Assembly (NCBI RefSeq): GCF_018982965.1
Contig: NZ_JACBYP010000022.1
Coordinates: 24,640 to 88,639 of the forward strand
Origin: Streptomyces mayonensis
Lineage (GTDB): Bacteria; Actinomycetota; Actinomycetes; Streptomycetales; Streptomycetaceae
Direction: 5' to 3'
DNA: 64,000 nt
Below the pieces are notes generated by a model. It worked only from the letters and a program-made list of their open reading frames with translations, was not told where the DNA came from and searched no databases. Shown here piece after piece: positions 41,927-49,246 of the stretch (position 1 is the stretch's first letter; each line of letters begins with the position of its first letter). The position numbers and the translations under genes were made by a program.

Positions 41927-42952
41927 ATGCGACGACTCCCGATCCGAACCCTGACCGGGCTCACCGCGATCGGCCTGCTGACGCTCACCGGATGCGGCAC
42001 GGACACCGCGGGTCCCGCCGCGGGCACGGCCGCCGGTACCGGTCCCGGCAGGACACTCCACGCCGAGAAGGTCATGCGGCTGACGGAGCCCCACGAGGAG
42101 ACCGGCATGACCCTGCTGGAGGGACCCACCTTCGACGAGGACGGCGACCTGCTCGTCGTCGACGTCACCGCGCCCGCGGGCGAGCCCAAGGTGCTGCGCG
42201 TCGACGTCCGGAGGAAGACGTCGCGCCAGGCCCACACCGACGACCGCGGCACCTACACCTCGGCGCAGTTCAGCCCCTACGACGGCCGCGTCTACCTGAC
42301 CGACTTCTCCCACGGCGACATCGTCAGCCTGGCCCCGGACGGCAGCGACCCGCGGACCTTCTTCTCGGGCGAGGTCGAGGGGGCCCGCATGAACCCCGAC
42401 GACCTCGCCTTCGACCGGGAGGGCAACCTGTACGTCAGCGACTCGCGCGGCATGTCCGAGGGCGAGCCGAAGGGGCGCGTGGTGCGGATCGACCGGACCG
42501 GTGAGAAGGCCACCGTCCTGGCGGCCGGGCTGGCGGCACCGAACGGGATCTCCTTCGACGAACGGTACCGGGGGCTGTGGATCAGCGAACTCACCGAGAA
42601 CCGCATCTCGTACCTGCTCCTGGACGACGAGGGCGGCGTGGCCTCGCGGCACACCGCCGTCCGGGTCGACGGCGGCATCGCCCAGACCGACTCGATCGCC
42701 GTGGACGCGGACGGCAACCTCTACCAGGCCCTGCACGGCCGTCCCGCGATGGCCGTGTACGACCGGCACGGTGAACGCCTGGCGACCGTCGAGGTTCCCG
42801 CACGCGACGCCGACGGCCTCGAGTCGGCGACCAATGTCGCGATCACGCCCGGCGGCACCCGGGCCTACCTGACCGTCAGCGGTCCCGCAGGCGGCTACCT
42901 GTACGCCTTCGACGCACTGGCGCGGGGTACTCGCCAGTCCAACGGGGGCTGA
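41927..42952 (+). CDS. SMP-30/gluconolactonase-like lipoprotein
   Basis: A 341-residue predicted lipoprotein: signal sequence with lipobox 'LTGC' at Cys23, short Ala/Gly/Thr linker, then a six-bladed beta-propeller of the SMP-30/LRE family ('EGPTFDEDGDLLVVDV', 'MNPDDLAFDREGNLYVSD', 'APNGISFDERYRGLWISE', 'TDSIAVDADGNLYQAL'). The acidic and Asn residues of these strands form the metal site of lactonases. A lactonase outside the cell beside a lactone-forming BVMO is attractive but unproven. ATG at 41927 has AGGAAG ten bases upstream; GTG at 41918 is too close to it. Confidence 0.86.
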   Translation: MRRLPIRTLTGLTAIGLLTLTGCGTDTAGPAAGTAAGTGPGRTLHAEKVMRLTEPHEETGMTLLEGPTFDEDGDLLVVDVTAPAGEPKVLRVDVRRKTSRQAHTDDRGTYTSAQFSPYDGRVYLTDFSHGDIVSLAPDGSDPRTFFSGEVEGARMNPDDLAFDREGNLYVSDSRGMSEGEPKGRVVRIDRTGEKATVLAAGLAAPNGISFDERYRGLWISELTENRISYLLLDDEGGVASRHTAVRVDGGIAQTDSIAVDADGNLYQALHGRPAMAVYDRHGERLATVEVPARDADGLESATNVAITPGGTRAYLTVSGPAGGYLYAFDALARGTRQSNGG

Positions 42953-42967
42953 CGCCGCGCCCGCCGG

Positions 42968-43004
42968 TCACTCCTCGAACCAGCCCTCCGGTTCACTCCT
43001 CGAA
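42968..43004. repeat. Direct repeat at the 3' end of the second tetR gene
   Basis: TCACTCCTCGAA occurs at 42968-42979 and 42993-43004, period 25. The right copy encodes the C-terminal Phe-Glu-Glu-stop of the TetR protein, so the left copy looks like a small duplication of the gene's end. Confidence 0.55.
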
Positions 43005-43586
43005 GGGGAGCACCGGCCCCACCTCGACCCCGAGCAGCCGCCACGCCGCCAGCGCCCGGCGTTCCCGGTGCTCACGGGTGGGGCCGGTGACGGCACCGGA
43101 GACCATGGCGACGGCGACCATGAGGTCGTCCCGCTCGCCCGCCAGCGGATGTCCTGCGGGCAGGTGTGCCCGCAGGGCCCGCTCGACCCGCCGGGACAGC
43201 GCTGAGGCGTACGCGGGAACGCCCGTGGCGCCGCCCGCCCCCTCCGCGTGCAGCAGGCTGATGAACGCGGCCGACTGGGTCTGGTGCCACGTCAGCACCC
43301 CCAGCACCCCGACGATGCCCGCTCCCGGCTCCGCCGCGGCCTGCTCGATCTGCCGTACGTTCTCCTCCAGGACGGCCGTCGCCACTGCGGCCCGGTCGGG
43401 GAAGTGCCGGTACAGCACGCCCTGGCCGACTCCGGCCCGGCGTGCGATCGCGGACAGGGGGGCGTTCAGCCCGGAGTCGGCGTAGATCTCCCGGGCGGCG
43501 GCGATCAGGGCGGCCCGGTTGCGGGCAGCCGCCTTGCGCCCGTCGTTCGCGGGCCGCCGTTCGTCCCGGGTGGGTTGCTGCGTCAC
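42993..43586 (-). CDS. TetR-family transcriptional regulator
   Basis: A 197-residue regulator. The helix-turn-helix spans residues ~20-62 ('NRAALIAAAREIYADSGLNA', recognition part 'GVGQGVLYRHFPDR'). The C-terminal domain matches the SbtR-like/TetR_C group ('WHQTQSAAFISLLHAEG'). The GTG at 43586 begins shortly before a typical 'RKAAARNRAAL' N-terminus, though the ribosome site is poor. Target unknown: the palindrome at 41858-41877 and the divergent membrane protein gene are candidates. Confidence 0.82.
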   Translation of the reverse strand: MTQQPTRDERRPANDGRKAAARNRAALIAAAREIYADSGLNAPLSAIARRAGVGQGVLYRHFPDRAAVATAVLEENVRQIEQAAAEPGAGIVGVLGVLTWHQTQSAAFISLLHAEGAGGATGVPAYASALSRRVERALRAHLPAGHPLAGERDDLMVAVAMVSGAVTGPTREHRERRALAAWRLLGVEVGPVLPFEE

Positions 43587-43745
43587 CCCGAGAGCGTATC
43601 GGGCCGGTGCCCGGGGCAGGTGGGCACGGCTCTGTTCGGGCTGTTGACCACGGGGGCAGCGAGTCTGAGCGAGTCTTCCGCCGGGCGGGGGGGGGAAGCG
43701 CCCCGGGGGGTGCCCGCTGCGCGAGGGCCGACCCGGTCCGCCCCC

Positions 43746-43778
43746 TACCTGGATATGACGGGATACCTGGGTATGACG
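43746..43778 (+). repeat. 15-base direct repeat upstream of the membrane protein gene, containing a SigB-like match
   Basis: TACCTGGATATGACG (43746-43760) and TACCTGGGTATGACG (43764-43778) differ at one base, period 18. GGAT (43751-43754), 14 bases, GGGTAT (43769-43774) also fits the SigB-family consensus; start codon is 64 bases further on. It could be a promoter or tandem regulator sites. Confidence 0.45.
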
Positions 43779-43838
43779 TGCGGGTTGGCTCTCAGGTACA
43801 TCGTGGAAGCGGTCGGCCGTCACCTAGCGTAATGACCC

Positions 43839-44423
43839 ATGAGCACTTCACCGCTGCCGTCCTCCCCGTCCGGCCCGACCGGCCCGCAGTTGTCCGGGAT
43901 CCGGCGCTTCGTCCGGCCGCTGCTCGACGCCCTCGCCCTGCTGCCGCGCGGCGCCCTCGCGTTCGGCGCGGTCGCCGTGGGGCGCGAGAACACCGGGCGC
44001 ACGCTCCTGCGGGCCGGCGCCGGACCCGCGGAAGAGCGACGGGCACCGCCCCGGCCCGACAGGGTGCGGGTGATGGCGCACGCCGCTCTGGCGGTACTGC
44101 TGGGCGCCCTCTCGCTGGTCCTGGCCGCCGTGATCCTCCTGGCCCTGGCCCGGGGCGCGCTGTACGGCCTCGTGGACCGCGGGCCCTACGACGCCTCGTG
44201 GGGCGGCCCGAGCCGCGCGGGAGCCTGGCTCGCGCACTTCGCCGCAGCCGTGCCCGCCGGATGCGCGGCGCTGGGCGCGCTCCACGGCATCACGGCCCTG
44301 CACCACCGGGTGACGGCACCCCTGCGCGGCGAGCGGAGAGTCCGCTGGGCACTGCCGACGGCCCTCGGGTGCGCGCTGGCCGGGACCCTGTTCGTCGTCG
44401 CCTTCGTCCGGCAACTGCCGTGA
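43839..44423 (+). CDS. Hypothetical membrane protein, three to four helices
   Basis: A 194-residue protein of unknown function. A Pro/Ser-rich N-terminus, a weak hydrophobic segment around residues 28-47, a strong helix at ~79-105 ('ALAVLLGALSLVLAAVILLA'), another at ~125-148 and one near the C-terminus ('ALPTALGCALAGTLFVVAFV'). No catalytic motif. No clear ribosome site precedes the ATG at 43839. It converges on the ROK gene; the 110-base gap contains a TGCCGGCCGCCA direct repeat. Confidence 0.65.
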   Translation: MSTSPLPSSPSGPTGPQLSGIRRFVRPLLDALALLPRGALAFGAVAVGRENTGRTLLRAGAGPAEERRAPPRPDRVRVMAHAALAVLLGALSLVLAAVILLALARGALYGLVDRGPYDASWGGPSRAGAWLAHFAAAVPAGCAALGALHGITALHHRVTAPLRGERRVRWALPTALGCALAGTLFVVAFVRQLP

Positions 44424-44533
44424 CCCGGTCCGAGTGGCCGACCCGGGGGCGACGTCGAGGAGTTGAAGAGTGCCGGCCGCCAAGGATGCCGGCCGCCACA
44501 GCCGCGCACCACAACCGCGCACCGCGGGCGCGG

Positions 44534-45751
44534 TCAGCCCACCATCAGCGCGGACGCGCGAGGCGCGAGGAAATGGTCCAGCACCAGTTCGGCGGCGCCC
44601 TGCGCGACCACCCGGTCGCCCACGGCGGACCCCTCGACCGCGACCCCGTCGCGCGCCGCCACCAGTTCGCGGGCGACCAGGTCGCCGATGACAGGGAGGA
44701 ACGCCGGGCTCAGCCTGCCCCACAGCGGTCCCCCGATCACCACCCGTGGCACGTCGAGCAGGTTCACCAGTACGCCCAGGCCGACGGCGACCCGCCGTGC
44801 GGCGCGCCGCAGGAGGCGGGCGGCGACCGCGTCGCCCGCGGCCGCGCGAGCGCACAACGCGGAGCAGGCGTCGTCCACGGCGACGTAGTCGTTCAGGTTC
44901 GGCAGGGGCATCAGGCCCACTCGGGCGGCCTGGAGAACGAGCGCCTCCGGGACACAGGCCGCTGCCAGGCCACCACGGCGACCGCTCCACTCCAGCTGTT
45001 CGGCGTCGGAGTCGACGAGCAGGTCGCCGACCTCTCCGATGTTGTTCGTGGTGCCCCGGACGACCTGGTTGTCCAGTACGACCGAGGCGCCCACGCCGGA
45101 TCCCAGATAGAGGAAGACGAACGTGTTCGACGCCTGCTGCGAGGCCCGGAGTTCCGCGGTGGCGGCGGCGGTGACGTCCTTGTCGAGGAGGACGGGCAGG
45201 CCGGTCGCTTCGCGGAGGTCCGCGCCGAGCCGGACGTCGCGCCAGTTGGGGAGTTGGGGCGGATCGAGGAGGACGCCCGCGTCCACGTCGAGTGGCCCCG
45301 GGGCCGCGATGCCCAGTCCGAGCACCTGGGTCCGGTCCACGCCCGCCTCGGCGATCAGGCTGTGGACGGTGTCGGCGATGAAGGTGGTCACTTCCGACGG
45401 ATTGGTGGCTTGCGGCGTGCGTTCCTGGCGTCCGAGCCGGACCTCGCCGGCCAGGTCGAGGAGTACGACGGTCAGGCGCGCGGGGTCGATGTGCACGCCG
45501 ACCGAGAAGGCCCCGTCGGGTTCGGTGACCAGCGGGATGCTCGGGCGGCCGCGTGCGTTGCCGGCCGGTGCGCTCTCGCGGATCAGCTGCTCGTCGATCA
45601 GCCGACGGGTGATGTTGGAGATGGTCTGGGAGCTCAGCCCGGACTCGCGCTGGAGGTCGGCACGGCTGACGCCGCGTGACCTTCGGACCAGGTCGAGCAC
45701 CACCGCCTGGTTGTAGTCCGCCAGCCGGAGCTGGTTGCTGCCGCGGCGCAT
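44534..45751 (-). CDS. ROK-family transcriptional regulator lacking the zinc motif
   Basis: A 405-residue sugar-responsive regulator. An N-terminal winged helix-turn-helix (residues ~10-65, 'RADLQRESGLSSQTISNITR') precedes the ROK kinase fold ('GLGIAAPGPLDVDAGVLLDP', 'NTFVFLYLGSGVGASVVLDN'). The usual ROK zinc site (GH...CxCGxxGC) is gone: the region reads 'NNIGEVGDLLVDSDAEQLEW' without the His or the Cys cluster, as in some XylR/NagC relatives. It is divergent from a sugar ABC/glycosidase operon and very likely represses it, relieved by a mannosyl sugar (inference). Confidence 0.88.
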   Translation of the reverse strand: MRRGSNQLRLADYNQAVVLDLVRRSRGVSRADLQRESGLSSQTISNITRRLIDEQLIRESAPAGNARGRPSIPLVTEPDGAFSVGVHIDPARLTVVLLDLAGEVRLGRQERTPQATNPSEVTTFIADTVHSLIAEAGVDRTQVLGLGIAAPGPLDVDAGVLLDPPQLPNWRDVRLGADLREATGLPVLLDKDVTAAATAELRASQQASNTFVFLYLGSGVGASVVLDNQVVRGTTNNIGEVGDLLVDSDAEQLEWSGRRGGLAAACVPEALVLQAARVGLMPLPNLNDYVAVDDACSALCARAAAGDAVAARLLRRAARRVAVGLGVLVNLLDVPRVVIGGPLWGRLSPAFLPVIGDLVARELVAARDGVAVEGSAVGDRVVAQGAAELVLDHFLAPRASALMVG

Positions 45752-45855
45752 GCACGCCCCCCTCGGGCTTGTCGGGTTCAGCCTCTGCCGACGACCGGCG
45801 ATCGTCGGGGGTCGCCCGGGATCGGTCGAGGATCATCCGGGATCACTCGGCAGTT

Positions 45856-45868
45856 CGTCAATCGATTG
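45856..45868 (-). promoter_or_regulatory. Candidate ROK gene -35 and CAATCGATTG palindrome
   Basis: The minus strand has TTGACG (45861-45856) followed at 18 bases by GATGAT, upstream of the ROK start. It overlaps a perfect 10-base palindrome CAATCGATTG (45859-45868), which could mediate autoregulation. Confidence 0.4.
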
Positions 45869-45936
45869 GATGATATACGTCGGCCACGTCTGACCATCAG
45901 GTTGTTACAGAGTCATGTAGAGCCTCATGGAAAGCC

Positions 45937-45966
45937 TTGACGTGGCGCGAAAGAGCTCCTTACGAT
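45937..45966 (+). promoter_or_regulatory. Promoter of the mannosyl-glycan operon
   Basis: TTGACG (45937-45942), 18 bases, TACGAT (45961-45966) upstream of the binding-protein gene. The predicted start of transcription, about 45973, coincides with the operator at 45975-45996. Confidence 0.6.
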
Positions 45967-45974
45967 CGCTGAAC

Positions 45975-45996
45975 TTTATCCGATCCACTGGATAAA
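45975..45996. promoter_or_regulatory. Operator at the transcription start of the glycan operon
   Basis: TTTATCC (45975-45981) and GGATAAA (45990-45996) are perfect inverted arms, with a second perfect inverted pair ATCCA/TGGAT around the centre. Lying immediately after the -10, bound repressor would block initiation. The ROK protein encoded at 44534-45751 is the likely ligand. Confidence 0.65.
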
Positions 45997-46032
45997 AGCA
46001 TCCGGTGGACCGCAGTCGGGAGAGGTGACGCG

Positions 46033-47373
46033 ATGAGCCGCAATCGTGTCCGGGCAGCTGCCGTCGCCGGAGTACTGCTCGCAGGCGCACTCACGGCCTG
46101 CTCGGACTCCGGCGACGGCGACGGTTCGGTGACCATCAAGCTGCTGGAGTACCAGAAGGCCCGCGCCGACGTCATCAAACCCCTGCTACCGGAGTTCGAG
46201 AAGGCGATGGCCCGGCAGGGGCAGCAGGTCAAGGTCGAGTTGATCGCCGACACCCTCACCGACGACCAGTTCCGCACCAAGATCACGCAGCAGCTCCACT
46301 CCGGTTCCGCACCGGACGTCATCGACATGGGCGGCAGCAACGTGACCGGCCTGGCCGGCGCGGGCTACCTGCTGAAGCTCGACGAGTACCTGGAAGGCTG
46401 GGACGGCTGGGACCAGTACTACGCGTCGGCGAAGGACGGTGCGCGCCAGCCCGACGGCGGCTACTACTCGCTGCCGCACGAGGCCAGTGTGCAGGGCCTC
46501 TTCTACCGCAAGGACGTCCTGGAGGACCTGGGCGTCGACACGTCCCAGCCGCGCACCTGGGACGAACTGATCGGCAGGATGAAGCAGGTCAAGGCCAAGA
46601 CCGGGGAGGCACCCATGGTCATCCCCGCGGGGACCGCGTGGGGCGCCGGTTCGTGGTCGGAGGGCCTGCTCCCCATCGTCGCCGGCACCGGCAGCACCCT
46701 CTACGACGACGAGTCCCGGAAGTGGACGCTGAAGAGCAAGGGGCTGTCGGCCGCCTTCGACCTGTACGACGAGCTGATCAAGAGCGGTCTGATGCCGGTC
46801 CGGGACCTGCAGAACCCGAACCCGTGGGAGCCGACGAAGTACCAGAAGTTCCCCGAGGGGAAGATCACGGTGGCGGCTCAGGGCAGTTGGGGATGGAAGT
46901 ACGACTGGGGTCCGGAGGGCGCGGCACCGATCGAGAACGTGCGCGAGAAGGTCGGCGTCTGGGACTACCCGGCTCTGGTGCCGGGCACGAAGCCGTACGC
47001 GGTCAGCGGTGGCGGCTACGGCTTCAGCATCAGTGCCGACTCCGGGCACCCCGACGCCGCGGCCGAGCTCGTGAAGTGGCTGAGTTCCGGTGAGCCCCTG
47101 GCGAAGCAGCTGACCGCGGTGGGCGCGGTGTCGCCGCGCAAGGACCTGGCGGGCACGGCGCCCTACAAGGACGAGCCGACGCTGCTGGAGGCGGAGCGCA
47201 AGCTGGGTTCCACCGTCCAGCCGCCGCTGGGAGACGGCCAGGACCAGGTGGCCCAGGCGGTCCAGGCGGCGACGGGCAAGCTGGTGTCGGGCGACGCGGA
47301 CGGCGCCGAGGCCGCCGACGAATTCGCGGAAGAGGCCGAGGAACTGCTCGGCCGCCCCCGGGTGGCGAAGTGA
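46033..47373 (+). CDS. Sugar ABC transporter substrate-binding lipoprotein (CUT1 family)
   Basis: A 446-residue oligosaccharide-binding lipoprotein: signal with lipobox 'LTACS' at Cys23, then an SBP_bac_1 (MalE-like) fold with 'HSGSAPDVIDMGGSNVTGLA', 'FYRKDVLEDLGVDTSQPRTW' and 'KITVAAQGSWGW'. First gene of an operon with two permeases and two glycosidases. The ATG follows GGGAGAGGTGACGCG. The linked alpha-mannosidase points to mannose-containing oligosaccharide as ligand. Confidence 0.92.
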   Translation: MSRNRVRAAAVAGVLLAGALTACSDSGDGDGSVTIKLLEYQKARADVIKPLLPEFEKAMARQGQQVKVELIADTLTDDQFRTKITQQLHSGSAPDVIDMGGSNVTGLAGAGYLLKLDEYLEGWDGWDQYYASAKDGARQPDGGYYSLPHEASVQGLFYRKDVLEDLGVDTSQPRTWDELIGRMKQVKAKTGEAPMVIPAGTAWGAGSWSEGLLPIVAGTGSTLYDDESRKWTLKSKGLSAAFDLYDELIKSGLMPVRDLQNPNPWEPTKYQKFPEGKITVAAQGSWGWKYDWGPEGAAPIENVREKVGVWDYPALVPGTKPYAVSGGGYGFSISADSGHPDAAAELVKWLSSGEPLAKQLTAVGAVSPRKDLAGTAPYKDEPTLLEAERKLGSTVQPPLGDGQDQVAQAVQAATGKLVSGDADGAEAADEFAEEAEELLGRPRVAK

Positions 47374-48278
47374 CCGCCGCCAAGGCCCCGGGCCGGCTGG
47401 GCCCACGGTGGCGGGAGCGCGGCGCCCTGTCGCTGCTGCTCGGACCGTCCGTCCTCCTCATAGCGGTCTTCGTGATCGCTCCTGCCTGCTACGGCCTCTA
47501 CCTCTCGTTCACCGACACGCAGTTGACGGGCTGGGCCGCACGCGACCCGCAGTTCGTCGGCCTGGAGAACTTCCGGCACCTGCTCGGCTCCGAGGACTTC
47601 CTCGCGTCCCTCGGGCGCACCGGCCAGTTCGTGTTCTGGTCGGCGATCGTCGGACAGACGGTGCTCGGCATGCTCGCCGCGCTCCTGCTGCGCGCGAAGT
47701 GGCTGCGCGGCAAGGGTCTGTTCGGGGCGCTGGTGCTGCTGCCGATGGTGGTTCCCGAGGTCGTCGCATCGCTGACCTGGGCGAGCGTGCTCTCCTCCGA
47801 CGACAGCGGGACCCTCAACCGGCTCCTGGCGCTGTTCGGCTCCGGAGCGGCGGCTCCGCTGCAGGACTCGCCGATGCTGTCGGTGATCATCATCAACGTC
47901 TGGCGGGGCATCGCGCTCGCCATGATCATGTTCCAGGCCGCGCTCGAGGACGTCCCCGACGAACTGATCGAGGCGTCCCGGATGGACGGCGCGAACGCCT
48001 TCCAGGTGTTCCGGTACGTCACGCTGCCGCTGATCCGCGGTCCGGTCTTCCTCTACCTGCTGCTCACCACGATCACCACGGTCGGCGTCTTCGGACTGGT
48101 CTACTTCCTGACCCAGGGCGGCCCCGGACAGGACACGGAGCTGACCTCCATCTACATCTTCCAGCGCGCCTTCCAGTACTCGCAGATCGGCATGGGCAGC
48201 GCCGCCTCGGTGATCCTGCTCGTCCTCCTGATGGTCCTGGGCCTGACGTACGCCCGACTGGCGAAGGTGAAGGTCTGA
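47370..48278 (+). CDS. Sugar ABC transporter permease, MalF-like
   Basis: A 302-residue permease with six hydrophobic helices and the EAA loop 'EDVPDELIEASRMDGANAFQ' followed by '...YVTLPLIRGP', which docks the ATPase. GTG at 47370 overlaps the binding-protein stop (GTGA). No ATPase gene is in the operon; in Streptomyces such CUT1 importers usually share the multitasking ATPase MsiK. Confidence 0.93.
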   Translation: MTAAKAPGRLGPRWRERGALSLLLGPSVLLIAVFVIAPACYGLYLSFTDTQLTGWAARDPQFVGLENFRHLLGSEDFLASLGRTGQFVFWSAIVGQTVLGMLAALLLRAKWLRGKGLFGALVLLPMVVPEVVASLTWASVLSSDDSGTLNRLLALFGSGAAAPLQDSPMLSVIIINVWRGIALAMIMFQAALEDVPDELIEASRMDGANAFQVFRYVTLPLIRGPVFLYLLLTTITTVGVFGLVYFLTQGGPGQDTELTSIYIFQRAFQYSQIGMGSAASVILLVLLMVLGLTYARLAKVKV

Positions 48279-49159
48279 TGACACACGCGACCACGGCACC
48301 CGCCGAACCCCAGGTCCCCGCCGGCCGGCGCAGCCGCACGCCGGGGTGGAAGCTCGTGCAACGGGCGCTGCAGTACCTCCTGATGGTGCTGCTCGCACTG
48401 TTCTGCGTCGCGCCGTTCGCCTGGGTGGTACTGACGGCGGTGGACGCGGACGGGGGGCCCTCGGTCACCGTCCCGACGCTGACGCTGGACAACTTCGTCA
48501 GCTTCTTCACCGACGGCGGTACCCCGCGGCTGCTGCTGAACAGCATCATCGTGTCGTTCTCCGCGACCGCGCTGAACCTGGCCTGCGGCGTCTTCGGCGC
48601 CTACGGGCTGTCCCGCTACAAGTTCCGCGGCCGGACGGCCTTCATGTTCGCGATCCTGCTGATCCGCGTGATCCCGCCGCCCGCGACGATCGTGGCCCTG
48701 TACCTGCTGATGGTGAAGATGCACCTGGACGACGGCTACATCGGCCTGATCCTGGTCGAGGCCGCGGCGGCGCTGCCCATCACCCTGTGGCTGCTGAAGG
48801 GGACGATCGACGCCGTTCCCTTCGAGCTGGAGGAGGCGGCCTGGCTCGACGGGAACACCCGCTTCGGCGCGATCCGCCGGGTCGTCCTGCCGCTGGTCGG
48901 GCCCGGTCTCGGCGCCGCCGCGATGCTGACGTTCATGGCGGTGTGGGGCGACTTCCTCACCCCGCTGGTACTGCTGCAGTCGCCGGACCTCTATCCGCTC
49001 TCGATCGGCCTGTTCCGCTCGTTCACCGCCTTCAACCAGGTCGACTGGGGGGTGCTGGCCGCGAGTGCCGTCGTCTACATGGCGCCGCCGGCCGTGCTGT
49101 ACCTCTTCCTCCGCCGCCACCTGATGCGTTCGAGTCTCGGCGGCGCCCTGAAGGGCTGA
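48278..49159 (+). CDS. Sugar ABC transporter permease, MalG-like
   Basis: A 293-residue partner permease with six helices and the EAA loop 'DAVPFELEEAAWLDGNTRFG' leading to 'IRRVVLPLVGPGL'. The ATG at 48278 shares its A with the TGA of the preceding gene, so all three transporter genes are coupled. The MalG-type C-terminus ends 'SSLGGALKG'. An 87-base gap separates it from the mannosidase gene. Confidence 0.93.
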   Translation: MTHATTAPAEPQVPAGRRSRTPGWKLVQRALQYLLMVLLALFCVAPFAWVVLTAVDADGGPSVTVPTLTLDNFVSFFTDGGTPRLLLNSIIVSFSATALNLACGVFGAYGLSRYKFRGRTAFMFAILLIRVIPPPATIVALYLLMVKMHLDDGYIGLILVEAAAALPITLWLLKGTIDAVPFELEEAAWLDGNTRFGAIRRVVLPLVGPGLGAAAMLTFMAVWGDFLTPLVLLQSPDLYPLSIGLFRSFTAFNQVDWGVLAASAVVYMAPPAVLYLFLRRHLMRSSLGGALKG

Positions 49160-49246
49160 CGCGCCCGTCCGTCCGTACCCCCGGTCGGCGAGCTGCCGAC
49201 GTGCTGTGCCAGAAACACCCAGCAGTGAGTATGAGGAGACGTTCTC

